This document shows positions 10,697 to 21,578 of a DNA stretch of 64,000 bases, piece after piece. Every line of letters starts with the position of its first letter. Position 1 is the first letter of the stretch. The notes under the pieces were generated by a model, which did not search any database, was not told where the DNA came from, and saw only the letters and a list, made by a program, of their open reading frames with translations. Both the position numbers and the translations under genes were made by a program. The DNA comes from Emergomyces orientalis (lineage: Eukaryota > Ascomycota > Eurotiomycetes > Onygenales > Ajellomycetaceae): assembly GCA_002110485.1 (NCBI GenBank), contig MOWL01000028.1:1-64000 (forward strand), read 5' to 3'.

Positions 10697-11644
10697 TCCG
10701 GCTCTCTCTTCACAAGAGATCATCTATATTCTTCCAATCTCTGACTTCTGCAGAGTTGGTTCCTTCCGCGAGCAGTTCTTGAATATGCTGAGCATATTCA
10801 TCCTCCAGCTGCAGCTCTGGTAGTCTGAATAGAAGACCTTGCGAAGATTTGTACTCAGTCTCTCCCTGCACCAGGTCTTCTGTGATGCTTTGCGAAGCTC
10901 GCAAACTCACCAGGTTGTAGGTACCCTCTCTAAGAATCCTCGCGGAGACTCTCAGAGTATTGATTTTCAGTCTCGCGGAGAGAAGTTGTGCAGACTCTTC
11001 TCCTCCCTCCCCCCCTCCTCTCGCGGGGGATTGGGTGATCCATCAATCAATCCCTTCGCACTGCTCAACAAGAGCATCTCGCGAAGTTTTCCAGCCTCCT
11101 CTAGCCTCTGTGTATCCAGTGTTTTGGCCTCCCTGACATAGTCAGGTCTACGCGAGGGTCCATCCGCAGAATTCTTGATTCCCTTGATATGCTCTATCTT
11201 GAACCAAAATTCACTCAGTCTCTGTGCCCAGCGAATCTGGCGTCGCGAGAGTTCCTTGATTGTAGTGAACTGGCAAAGACTGTCATGATCTGTTTTCACA
11301 GTGATCACTGTTGCGAGTCCTTCGAAATAGTGGCGCCAGTGGCAGAAGGATTCCACTATTGCGAGGAGTTCCTGATCATGAATGCCATAGTTAATCTCCG
11401 CTGGTTGCATCTTCCGCGAGAAAAAGACTACTGGAACCCAGTTTCCATTGGCTTGTAGCTATGACACAATTCCAGAGATTGCGAAGTTGGAGACATCTGT
11501 CTTCAGTTTGGTTGAGAGCAAGGAGTCAAAATAATAGAGCATAACTGCATCTGCAAAAGCTTTTTTCAATCTTGTAAAAGACTTGCGAGCTTCAGAAGTA
11601 AGAACGTCATCACAGCTCTCCCTTCTCTTCACCCTCTCTATCAT
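10697..11644 (-). pseudogene. gypsy-2 RNase H and pol linker, interrupted
   Basis: RNase H is read in two open pieces. 11459-11644 ends in GIVS at a TAG (11456-11458) where relatives have a Gln codon; the same frame then continues through the FFSRKM/AEINYGIHDQELLAIV motif (11410 downwards) and VKTDHDSL. The RNase H/integrase linker follows (SRRPDYVREA) and a further open piece lies at 10710-10910. A TGA separates RT from this part at 11645. These are point nonsense changes, not rearrangements. Confidence 0.82.
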
Positions 11645-12622
11645 TCATTCGCGGGATGTTTTCTTCTTGTTTCCACCCTTCAGCAGGTCTGTCAGGGCCA
11701 AGAAGATCCTCGCGAATGCAAAGATAAAGCACTGATAGAAGTTCACAAAACCCAAGAAGATTTGAATCTCATGAACACTAGTTGGTTCCGGCCATGATAG
11801 AATAGTCTCTACCCGCGAGGACTCCATCTCGATTCCCTCCGCGGTTATTACATATTCTAGGAAATTAATCGGACGGGCACTGAAGTTGCACTTTGCAAGC
11901 TTCACATACAGTCCTGCCTCATCCAGTGCCTTCAACACTGTCTGAACATGTTCAGTATGTTCTTCCTCCTTCGCGGAGTACACAACCACATCATCCAAGT
12001 ATATAACTACAAAGACATCAAGATATGCGCGAAGTGTTTTATTAATGAAAGACTGAAATGCCGCAGGGGCATTTGCTAAACCAAAGGGTACAACTAGATA
12101 CTCAAACAATCCTAGCACAGTTCTAAAGGCTGTCTTCCATTCATCCCCAGCCTGTATTCGCAAGCAAGCGTAGGCATTTATCACATCCAGTTGTGTAAAT
12201 ATCACAGCTCCCGCGAGGCGATTGATAACATCTTCAATCAGGGGGAGGGGGTACCGACTCTTGATAGTCTTGGAGTTCAGATCGCGGTAGTCTACACACA
12301 GTCTGAGACCTCCATCCTTCTTCTTCACGAACATCACAGGAGCTCCCGCGGAGGACTGTGAAAATTGAATGAAGCCATTGTTCAGGTTCTCTTCCATATA
12401 CACTCGCAGAGTCTCTGTCTCACGATGTGAAAGCTTATAGATTGGTCCCCAGGAGGGTTTTGCTTCTTCAATCAAATTTATTTCTAGATTCTTCTCGCGA
12501 TGCGGTGTAAGTTCTGCAGCCTTAACAGGGCTAAATACATCTGCAAGATTCTGATATTCCTCAGGTATCTGAAGTTTGGTTTCCGCGACCAGAGTGTTCT
12601 CTGACACTTGCAAGGTCAACAC
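11645..12622 (-). CDS. gypsy-2 reverse transcriptase domain
   Basis: A continuous RT domain of about 325 aa with the usual gypsy motifs in order: MFVKKKDGGLRLCVDYRDLN, the FTQLDVINAY box with the first Asp, AFRTVLGLFEYLVVPFGLANAP, and the YLDD box in VIYLDDVVVYS, then CNFSARPINFLEYVI. Catalytic residues are intact. It is flanked by in-frame or near-frame stops on both sides (TGA near 12640 and TGA at 11645), so it is only part of a broken polyprotein. Confidence 0.9.
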   Translation of the reverse strand: MLTLQVSENTLVAETKLQIPEEYQNLADVFSPVKAAELTPHREKNLEINLIEEAKPSWGPIYKLSHRETETLRVYMEENLNNGFIQFSQSSAGAPVMFVKKKDGGLRLCVDYRDLNSKTIKSRYPLPLIEDVINRLAGAVIFTQLDVINAYACLRIQAGDEWKTAFRTVLGLFEYLVVPFGLANAPAAFQSFINKTLRAYLDVFVVIYLDDVVVYSAKEEEHTEHVQTVLKALDEAGLYVKLAKCNFSARPINFLEYVITAEGIEMESSRVETILSWPEPTSVHEIQIFLGFVNFYQCFIFAFARIFLALTDLLKGGNKKKTSRE

Positions 12623-13010
12623 ATAGATGGGTTTCTCTCCTCACATCAACTCCACAGCATCCACTGGCTCAACAGCTGCGAGGAGATCTGCAGTATTTCC
12701 TGAAAATACAGACCCAATTCGCCAGGTGATACTCACGGGCCATGCTTGTAAAGCCAAGCCAGGCCCAAATACATGTCCTCTATGATGTCCGCGACAATCA
12801 CAGTCTTCACAAACCTCTTCCATCTTCCAGAAAGGTCTTGCAGTTCAAAAATGATCTTCATGAGTTCTTCAGTCTTCAGGACTGAAGTCTTGTGACCTGG
12901 CTGCTGCAGGCTCAGGTCTCCTGTTTCTACTGTCCAGCTCATCCGCTCCGCGAGCTTCAGAGACATTACAGTGGATTGAGCTTCTGAGTTCATCAATGCT
13001 TTTCAAGTCA
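12623..13010 (-). pseudogene. gypsy-2 aspartic protease, catalytic site lost
   Basis: The region between Gag and RT reads ALMNSEAQSTVMSLKLAERM, where a retropepsin would have the D-S/T-G-A motif. Asp is replaced by Asn and Gly by Glu, both G-to-A changes. The domain continues to YLGLAWLYKHGP at 12733 and then needs a frame change to continue as ITWRIGSVFSGN. The protease is therefore inactive both by catalytic substitution and by frameshift. A TGA near 12640 separates it from RT. Confidence 0.78.
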
Positions 13011-13141
13011 GGGGGACAGGCTTGCTTCTTTGTACATGCTTCTCGCGGGCTGGCATCCTCATAAGGGGAGCAACAGAATCAGACGTCAATTTCAGAGTAT
13101 TTAAAAAGATGACAATTGACTGTCTGTGACTTCTCAAATTC

Positions 13142-14230
13142 CTATTTCTGTTTATCTGGACAGCTCGCGCGGAGGTGACCTGGCTTGAGACAGATGTAGC
13201 ATAATCCTTTCTTCTTAGCCTTCTTGTCAGATGCTCTGTTCGCGGGGGCTTGTGAAGCTCTCCCTCCCTGTCTAGCAGTCGGACGCGAACCTCCCTGAGC
13301 ATTACCATCCCTTCGCGGGGGGTTTGGTCTCTGATGTCCACTTCCACCAGGGCCTCTTGGCGCTGCGCGAGGGTCTGTCTTCCGCAAGTCTGTGATCTTA
13401 ACAGTAATTCGCAGGCGATGGATGACTGTCATCAATTCCTCCAGAGCCAAGGGCTTAGTGCCATGCTCAATGAGCTTGTCCTGCATGCCTTTATCCAGCC
13501 CATTCGCGAAGAGCATCATCCATGTTTTATTCCAGGTCCCAGTCTCCGTAGGACCCAATTCGCGCCACAATTCCATGAAGCGTTGTGAGTAGTCCTCATC
13601 AGATTCCTCAAGTTTCTTTTGAATGTTGATGATCACAGACCAGGTGTTCTCTGTTCTGCTCGCGGAGTCTCCCAACTTGTTCTCCAAGAAGGTCTTGAGA
13701 GTGGACCAGTGAGATTGTTCGCGGTGACTCTCAAGATGATCCAGCCAGTCCTTGGCTTCAGTGTAGTATAGGCCAGTCATCGCGTACGTCGCGGCCTCTT
13801 GGTCCTCCATGTTGCAAAGCTTCGCCTGCGAGTCAATTTCAAAGGCAAACTCGCAGAAGCTTTTATAGATCGTGGTACAATAGGTTGCCTTCAGTGGGTG
13901 TGGCTTCAGAAAGTTTCTCTTCGGTTCGCGGGTGTCTCTGGAGATTAGGTCTAGAGACTCAGTTCGAGGGTGCTTGCGGGCGGCTAGCATTCCTTGCAGA
14001 AAGATGGCCTGATCTCACGGGAGATGTTCAAGAATATTCTCCATTGAGATTAGTGCATCTGCGGGCTCTGAAACTGGTTCTCTCTCAGTCTCTGTTATTT
14101 GAGCCTTGTGAGTCGATTCTGAGATCTCTGAAGATTCATTCTTCAGATTGTGAGGATTGACTGATGTTTCAGAGTCCCCTGCGAGTGGGTTTCCAGGGGT
14201 AGGGGTTCGGGTGCTTCGTGTCCTAGTCAT
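13142..14230 (-). pseudogene. gypsy-2 Gag with one in-frame TGA
   Basis: Gag starts at the ATG at 14230 (MTRTRSTRTPTPGNP) and is interrupted by TGA at 14013-14015. It continues in the same frame to 13142, ending in a basic region and a CCHC knuckle (CYICLKPGHLRASC). The capsid-like part contains WLDHLESH, EDYSQRFMELWRELG and a segment around WMMLFANGLDKGM, typical of retrotransposon gag. A single substitution accounts for the stop. Confidence 0.85.
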
Positions 14231-14262
14231 AACGGGCGGTTGCTGACTGACAAAGCTTGAAA

Positions 14263-14523
14263 TGTAAGAATGAGACTCGCAAGTATTATTCTAGGGGTTC
14301 GCAGCTTTGCCTGATATGTACTAGTTACTAGAAGCGTTCACCGTAAGAGAAAAGATAGGGGTCAATATGATAATTGTATTCAAGCTGAGTTGTGAAAAGA
14401 ATGGCCGCGAATCCTAGCTATATAACTGTGTGGCCAAGGCCCGCTAACCATAATGGTTACGCGAGGGCTTGAGCATGGAGGATAGGGGTAAGGAATCGCT
14501 CCGCGCAGGCAGAATTTCTTACA
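14263..14523 (-). repeat. gypsy-2 5' LTR
   Basis: Same terminal sequences as the copy at 7696. It holds the element promoter and lies next to the start of gag (14230). The minus-strand sequence directly inside it (TTTCAAGCTTTG) would be the primer site region; no clear tRNA match was recognised by eye. Confidence 0.92.
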
Positions 14524-14909
14524 ATTGTATTCAATGAGAGATAATATTTATTAATTATTATAAGTAGATTATTATTATTTCTACACCACTTAATCACAAG
14601 GATATGTGGGGCTCTGTTTAATATACAAAGTAAGGAAAACCCTGTGACAAGCATGATCTGTCACTGGACTAAAAACCTCCTGATCTTCAGATCTATTCCA
14701 CTCTTTAACATCTTCAAAATACCGCGGAGCAGCCACAGCTGCTCTTAGAGAAAGGGATGCCTCGCATCAAAGAGAAAGACAAGATCACTCACAACTACTC
14801 TCAGTAATGACTGTTAAAACATAGAAAATCTCTCACCAGCATATTTCTTGAAATATCACATCATGCACATCTTGTGCATCTCACTCCTTCTGCTTCTATT
14901 GTGTTGGGG

Positions 14910-15370
14910 TGCTTCGCCTGCCCTGCCTCTCACTCAGGGCTTTGGCCAGAGTGAACTGCCCAAGAATGCTCTGTTTCAATCACTATTTGGTCAGTCTGCA
15001 CAGTTTCTCTGCTGTGTTCAACAGCCATCTCTTATCCACTCTTCCTTCATGTTCCAGCTCCGCGCGTTCTATGCTAAATCGTGTGCAGTGCACCATCACA
15101 TGAAGCACGGTTTCATGCTCATATCCACATGGGCACTCTGGTGTGGGAAAATCTGGCACTTTTCTTCTATGTAAAAATGCTGCCAGGCCTGTCTTGCCTG
15201 TGCGCAGTTGAACTATTAGTGAGCTTCGAGCCTTGCTCAGGCCCTCATGCCACTTTAGCTGCTTAATGTCTGGGGGTCTGTCAAACAGTTCTCCTCATGA
15301 TGTGGTGTGTGCTCTCCAAATGTTATGCTATCTAATTACTGATTCTTTCCATACCCATCTTTTGAAGAAT
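14910..15370 (-). pseudogene. LINE-2 C-terminal zinc-knuckle region
   Basis: Reading leftwards, this part encodes IVQLRTGKTGLAAFLHRRK and a knuckle, CPCGYEHETVLHVMVHC, followed by a short helix-rich tail. This is the usual end of Tad-clade ORF2 after RNase H. Recognisable RNase H sequence before it is poor. Confidence 0.7.
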
Positions 15371-15429
15371 CACTCAGTCAGATGATTTATCTGATTCTCT
15401 CTCTCTCTGCACTGTTTTGCTTCTCTCAC

Positions 15430-16730
15430 TCACTGAACACTCCATTCTTGCTGCATTTTCACTGGGTGCAGTACATTCTTCACTGGTACCGCGCGCCTGC
15501 TTTCTTCACACCGGAGTCTGATTCTGATCTGTGTGCATGCTTGCTGTATCTGCTCCATGACTCCTGCTTCTCTAAGCCGCTCAGATGCTTTAACCACCAT
15601 TCCATCAAGGTACACACTTATCGGCAGTGTAAACATTTCAGCTTCCAGAGAGGTGATCAGTGTTGCTCTATAGGCCCCTGCTATGATGTGCAGACATTCA
15701 TTTTGAATCTTCTCCAGACCTCTTAACAGCTGGCGCTGTTGTCGAGGCTCTTGTTGAGTTGCCTGCGGTTGATGCCATGCCAGCGCGCCATATGTGATGG
15801 CTGGCCTGATCACAGCATTGTAGACTCCACGGGCTTGCTGAAGAGGGAGGCCTCATGTTGACTGTGTGGTCTGTGTGAGAGCTTCTATTTGTGATTTTGA
15901 TCTGCCTATAACTCTGTTTATATGACCTTGCCATCTCAGCTTGGGATCAAGCCATACTCCTAGCACCCACATTTCCTTCTGCGGTGGTATTTCTCGCTGT
16001 GGTAGCTGCAGTGACTGTTCCAGATTAAACCTTGTGCGTGCTCAAGTGAAGTGCATAAGTTCATACTTCTGTGGCGCAAAGATTGCCCCATGCCTGTCCA
16101 CCCAATGCACACATTCAGCATGCACTTGTGCTAGTTGTGCGCAGTTTGCCTCAGTGGAGTCGCTGTAAGCTAGAATATTGATATCATCCACAAATCCTCT
16201 GCAGCTGACTGGCTTGTTGTGTGGTGAGCAGATGCGCAGCAGCTCCTCATTATAAAAAAGAAATAGAATGGGTGATAGTGGTGATCTCTGTGAATACCTG
16301 TGTTCACACTGAAGGCCTCTGTCTCCTGCTCATCAAACACTAGTGTGGCCCTGCACCCTTGCATGAATGAGTTAACTCATTCAGTCAGGTGTCTGGGTAG
16401 TCTTTTCATTTCAAGAATGTGAACCAAGCGCCTTCTGAGCACTCTGTCATAGGCTCCAAAGATGTCCAGTGATACCACTGATGTCACAGCACTCTGCTCC
16501 TCCCATATTGTGTGAATTTGTGCTAGCAGTAGTGCAAGTGCTGTCTCAGTGAAGCGCCCACTGCGTGCTCCCATCTGTTGAGCTGGCAACATTTCATGAC
16601 TCTCTGCAAGATATCTTATGTCTCTTACTGTTGCAGTCTCAATGATTTTTCCTGCAGTGTCTAGCAGTGCTATAGGCCTCCATGCTCTTACTTCACTGTA
16701 GTCTTTCTTGCCTGACTTCTTAAGCACCAC
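15430..16730 (-). pseudogene. LINE-2 reverse transcriptase and connection region
   Basis: The RT begins VLKKSGKKDYSEVRAWRPIA (16730) and continues through VVSLDIFGAYDRV with the first catalytic Asp. After frame changes it includes FVDDINI near 16180-16190 (catalytic DD), YELMHFT, then a stop where many relatives have Arg, and the VLGVWLDPKLRW thumb motif near 15940. The thumb/connection part (RPAITYGALAWHQP, 15813-15430) is open. The distribution of breaks indicates an old, inactive copy. Confidence 0.85.
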
Positions 16731-17419
16731 TGTGCGTGCTGTCTTGAAGACCTGTGAATAGTGCTCTCATTATCAGCAAGCTCAGGTGAGCTCAGTCATT
16801 GCTGTGATGAAGTTCAGCCCTAGCATCTTAAGAAAGTGATTGAAGATGCCATTGACATCTGAGATCTTGTCATTTGATAATCTGACTATGATTGTTGTCA
16901 TGATCTTCTCTGTGATTTCTATTGTGTTGCTCATGCTCTGTGGTTGAACATCTCTCTGCATATTCACATCACTGACTGGCAGTGGCTCAGGAAAGAACCT
17001 CTCACGCAGCAGTTCAGCCTTGTCCTGGAACGCGGGTGCCAAAGACTCAGGCATACCTGGGGCGCTAGGTGCTTTCTTAAGTGGTGGTAATCTTGCAGGT
17101 TGCTTGAACTCATGGGTGCGCGTGCGCCCCCACTTGGCTAGCTTTCAGAGCAGCTTAGAGTCGGTGCCTGCACTGTTCATTAGATCACCAAGCTTTATTT
17201 CTCTGTTGTGCTTGTTCTGTGCTCTTTTTCTCTCATTCTCAGTGCTGTGAGTGCTTCTCATAGCTTGCTTGTATTCACTGACAGCTTCTGCTACCTCTTT
17301 TGACCACCATGAGCGGTTTTTCTCACAGACATGTGCGCGTTTAGCGTGTTTATCTGCCAGTGTGCTGATGAACTCGCTGAGATAGTTCACATATTCATCA
17401 ATCTCTATTATAAGTAGAT

Positions 17420-17642
17420 AAAAAATACATATTATTGCTGAGAATCAAGATTAAGTAGTTTGAATAAATATTGTGTTTTTTTTATAAAAGATTATGTTGA
17501 TTTGACTTATATCATCTTATGTACTATTCAAACATTTTGCCACATATGTAATGAATATAAGCTAAAAAATAAATAATTTAGTAACTTTATTGAAATTATT
17601 TCATATTAATGAATCACTGACAGTAATAAATGTTGCAGAACT
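17420..17642. other. AT-rich host DNA left of captain-1
   Basis: No gene. This continues the AT-rich tract interrupted by LINE-2 and ends abruptly at CTTAAACTCC, where GC-richer sequence ATATAACGATGTGACGGTT begins at about 17653. The same sequence starts the captain-2 element at 21129, so this is an element boundary. Confidence 0.6.
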
Positions 17643-18064
17643 TAAACTCCATATAACGATGTGACGGTTGGCCAGCGGCTGAAAATGGCCTCCCGCTAAC
17701 CCGCCAACCTCGATCATCATGTGAATCTATCCCCACGGCCGCGACGCTTCCAAGGTTCCCTCCACGGATGGCCACGATTTTTGTGGGCTTCCAGTCACCC
17801 TCGCTCACCCACTGCCCTTCTTTTGGAAGGAGAAGGGGGGGGAGCCGTTTTTGACGCTTCACTCTGTCGGTTTTGGCTCCCCCCTAAGATCATGTTATTC
17901 TCTCTGCTTCCAATCCCCGTCACTCTCATCATGCCGTCTATGTCTCCCTTCCCTCCCCTCCTTCGCAGCACTACCCGGCCAGTTCTATCCATGATAGTGT
18001 CTAAGTCCTTCATTACTTATTCCTGTCCCTCTCTACTGTCGGCTCTCCTTGGGCCGCCCTGATC

Positions 18065-19064
18065 ATGGCGCCTCTGTCTTGTTTGGCCGGACCTGACAAG
18101 CAGAGCAGGAGCAAGACGGATGTCAGGTCTGCTCTGGATACCCTCTTCACACTGAATGCCATCTTTTCAGACAGTGGGTATGAAAGTGGCTCCGTCAGCG
18201 ACGATGACGACGACGTCGACGACGGCCAACTCCCCGCCGAACACTACCTGGCCTTAGCAGAGAGCCTTGATATCACTCAGCTTCGACAGAAGCGGTACAG
18301 CCCCAATACCCAGGAAAAACTGGATGAGACCCGTGATTACTGGGAGAGGTAGGCAATGGCTCATTTGACCCTTAGACTGTGTTATAAGCTCACCAGTGGC
18401 GCTGGGCAGGTATTGTCGGCACATCACGGCTAACGTGGAGCAGCAATATAGATCAGATCTCTGATTCAGAGAAGACGGTTCGCTTCCTGTATGCATTGTT
18501 CAGTTGGCGGTGTGATATCCGTCGCGGCAAGAATAATCGATACTGTCCGGGCATTAAATGCAAAAGCTCATTAGAGACATTTTGGAAGTGGTGGCACCTT
18601 GTCCTCAAACAGGAAACAGCATCGGGACTCAGCAAAGATACAATTGTCAAGGTGAAGATGTAAGCACCTATGCTCCTCGGATCACTAAACCAGAAGCACC
18701 ACTAATCTCTTGCAGGTTGTTGCACAGGTGGCCACAGAAAAAGAGCTGGCTCTTGTTGAGCGGCCAAAGAAGAACATGTATATTGAAGATGTTGCTGAGT
18801 TCGCTCAAGTCATTCTCACCACGACTGAGATGACCTATGTCTGTGATTGACAGTGCATTCAAATGCTTTTCTTCTTGCAGCTTGCAGCCATCACTGCCAG
18901 CTGTCCCTCGGCGATCCTCCATCTTCAGTATTGAAACATTGTGTTAACCCTGATCCGAGTTCCAGATGGTGGATGCCCCCGATTGTTCATATTCTTAAAA
19001 CCAGAGTTTACTAAAAGATTTCTTGAGAATAAGGCACTGTATGTGTTCTGATCCTCGCAGCCTG
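18065..19064 (+). pseudogene. captain-1: broken DUF3435 tyrosine recombinase
   Basis: A close paralogue of captain-2, aligned from the element end (about 17653) through exon 1 (MAPLSCLAGPDKQ..., with the same acidic run), the first intron and parts of exons 2 and 3. Exon 2 has a one-base insertion near 18450 (copy 2 reads QWVRISD there). Exon 3 carries TGA at 18848-18850, where copy 2 has Trp, and another in-frame TGA in the LRYQDI segment. Homology stops at about 19064, where a copia gag/LTR remnant begins, so the catalytic C-terminal half is absent. Not functional. Confidence 0.88.
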
Positions 19065-19496
19065 GCCTGGTTGACGTCGCCAGTCCCTGAGCCCGTGGGC
19101 TCAATGCGGGACTGGGACCGGGTGTTCATACGTGGGCGGGATGGGTCCGCCATGGTTTTCTATATGATTAATTATCAGATCCTTGCCAATACTAATCATC
19201 AGAGTGTTCTTAATTGTCAATCAGAGAGGTCTTTTTCTCGAAAAACATGGTTAAGAACGCCAAGCAGAGTAAACTAAGATAATTTTAACACTGAGACATA
19301 TCAAATGAAGCAATGCAATATATATTAAGATTATTATTGACAAGGAACCTGTATATGCAGGTTTATGCGCAAAATGGGTCTCATAACCTGTGGGAGGTGT
19401 AATGCTTGATTGATTAAAGGGGTATGCTAGCTACAGAGTTATATATGGTGGAGAGAGAATTACTAAGCCGGATGAATAGGTCCGACAAGTTCAGCA
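19065..19496 (-). mobile_element. copia remnant: 5' LTR, primer site and gag start
   Basis: On the minus strand a 108-bp LTR (19389-19496, TGCTGAACTTG...CTCCCACA) is followed directly by GGTTATGAGACCC (19376-19388). This is nearly identical to the complement of the initiator tRNA-Met anticodon arm. A leader follows, and then an ATG (19153) opening MADPSRPRMNTRSQSRIEP, a Gag-like N-terminus. The rest of the element is missing at the junction with captain-1. LTR ends TG/CA and the adjacent PBS make the assignment firm despite the short length. Confidence 0.68.
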
Positions 19497-21127
19497 TGGC
19501 GTTTCCGGCTGCGGTTTATATATTTTCCTTTGCTTCGGGGACCTACACAGCACACAGCCTTCGCTGGAGTTCCCCAAGTTTCTTTGACTGTGTACTGTAC
19601 ACACTCTTCTTTCTCTCTCTGCTCTTGATCTTGTCTGCTCTGTCATCTTGCAGTCTCCCGCTCTTCGCATCTGCCTCACATAATACTTCGTGAACCTTTA
19701 CCTTTTGTAACTTGAGTGGCTGTCTGATCCTTTTTATTCTGATTTACTTGTGAAGAGTCTTTTGTGTTTTCATACAGCACAGATTTTCTGTTGATTACAT
19801 TTCAGATGAGTTGACAATTTTTCATGAATCAACAAGAAATACATTTAGATGCCTTCACACACATTTGAAACAATTGAAGATTTACTGCCATGATTGTATT
19901 CAGTCAAATTCCTGGAGAAAACACTTACAGAAGACTTGTATGAATAAAATAATTCTCTTAAATTACTGTGTGACTCAGTTAGCTCAGCTTGAGATATTTT
20001 TAGATATATGAAGTTATTTAATTCAAGTGAGAGTTCTCAAGTTCTTAAGTTTCATAAAAGTATTATCTTGTATTACTAGTATCTGAGATATAAAAGCCTT
20101 GTCAGATACTAGAACATATGAGTTTTTTAACAGTCTTAATATTATAAAGTTTAATTATTAAAAAATATTTATTTAGAAAGTTTTTTCTCTGATAAGAATT
20201 CTCTCAGAAGAATTCTCTTATGAGAAAATGACTTATAAAAATAATTATCTAGAACATTTTTTCACACATGTTATATCTCTGTAAAACATCACATCAGGTC
20301 ACACAAATTAATCAAATCACAGCTTGGTGCTCTTCTGGTCCGGACCGTGAAGGGCATGGGCTTTTGATGGGATCATGGCTTTGGCTTGCTTCTGGAAACA
20401 CTCAATGGAGTGACAAGAAGAGGGAAAACATATACTGAATCAGTTGGCAAGGCCATCATTTTCGTGAGAACAGGCCATGACATTCTAAAAAATAGGGAAA
20501 TATTTCCTCTAGAAATGGCACTGAGTATGGTATGACCAGGTCGTGATGTTCTAAAGAATAGAGAATAGGTCAGTGCTTAACCTCAACTCTTGTGTGATGA
20601 GTCTGGAAGGTTCTCTACTTATAACGTCATTCAGGGGCCACGTTTTGACGGTTGAAGCTTAGCAGGGCACCAGCGCCGCTGTTTCTTGTCGCGGTGATGT
20701 GCTTGCATTTCTACACTTCGGCGAAAAAGCAATTTTTGCAGTTTTGCAATTTTGCATTTTCACGTTTTGGCGTTTTGTACGCAAGCCAGCAGGCGATTTG
20801 GTCAGCATACATGATTTGATGGTCATCGCGTGTATGTTTATGGCTTCCGTCGATCGAAGCAGGAATAGGACAATGGGAGCTACATTGTTTGTTTCCAGGA
20901 GCAAGCCAAAGCCGTGATCCCACCAAAAGCCCATGCCATTCACAGTCCAGACCAGAAGGGTGCCAAGCCATGATTTGATTGATTTGCATGACCTGACATG
21001 ATATTTTACAGAGATATAACATGTGTGAAAAAATGATCTAGATAATTATTTTCATGAGTCATTTTCTCACAAAAGAATTCTTCTGAGAGAATTCTTATCA
21101 CAGAAGAGACTTTCTAAATAAATACTC
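19497..21127. repeat. R repeat copy A: left arm, inverted inner repeats, centre
   Basis: 19497-20157 is an arm shared with 43057-43827 (same strand) and with 38105-38628 (opposite strand). 20158-20400 and about 20890-21127 are inverted copies of each other (over 200 bp, ending AATAAATACTC). The centre (20580-20870) matches 37215-37490. The layout indicates an originally near-palindromic element: arm, inner repeat, centre, inner repeat, arm. Here the right arm is missing because the captain-2 element begins at 21128. Short ORFs in the arm (ESTRNTF segment) are conserved between copies, but no protein family was recognised. Confidence 0.75.
21122..21127. repeat. candidate left target-site duplication ATACTC
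   Basis: The last six bases of the R repeat before the captain-2 element. In the uninterrupted R copy at 38095-38110 the sequence reads AAATAAATACTCTTTAAT. The complementary break in R copy B keeps GAGTAT at 43822-43827, giving a six-base overlap. Confidence 0.6.
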
Positions 21128-21578
21128 AATATAACGATGTGACGGTTCGCCAGCGGCTGAAAATGGCCTTTTTCGCGGCTGCTTTTGGCCTCCTGCCAAC
21201 CGCCCAACCTCGATCATCACGTGAATATATCCCCACGGCCGCGACGCTTCCCTCCACGCACGGCCACGAGTTTTGAAGTTGCTGCGTTTTCGCGCGCTTC
21301 CAAGCACCCTCATTCACCCACATTCACCCACTGCCCTTCTTCTGGAAGGAGGGGGGGAGCCGTTTTTGACGCTTCACTCCGTCGGTTTTGGCTCCCCCCA
21401 AGATCATGTTGTTCTCTCTGCTTCCAGTCCCCGTCACCCTCATCATGCTGTCTACGCCTCCTTTTCCTCCCTTCCTTCCCAGCACTACCCGGCCAGTTCT
21501 ATCCATGAAAGTGTCTTAAGTCATTCATTACTTGTCCTGTCCCTCTCTACTGTCGGCTCTCCTTGGGCCGCCCTGATC

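Larger units (their letters stand above)
7696..14523 (-). mobile_element. Ty3/gypsy element gypsy-2 (chromovirus-like), complete but decayed
   Basis: A 6.8-kb minus-strand element bounded by LTRs at 7696-7974 and 14263-14523 and by a 5-bp target duplication, ATTGT (7691-7695 and 14524-14528). The order is gag, protease, RT, RNase H, integrase, chromodomain-like tail, then a 1.3-kb non-pol region with an antisense ORF. At least six nonsense or frame changes interrupt gag-pol, so the copy is dead. The LTRs still match closely but differ by several substitutions and small indels, so insertion was not recent. Confidence 0.92.
14570..17405 (-). mobile_element. LINE-2, 5'-truncated Tad-like element with 14-bp target duplication
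   Basis: A minus-strand non-LTR retrotransposon. The flanking direct repeat TATTATAAGTAGAT occurs at 14556-14569 and 17406-17419, the expected product of LINE insertion. The tail next to the left copy is AATA-rich (AAATAATAATAA on the minus strand). It begins inside the region between endonuclease and RT (17390: SWWSKEVAEAV), so the endonuclease is missing. Several frameshifts and stops break the ORF. Confidence 0.88.
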
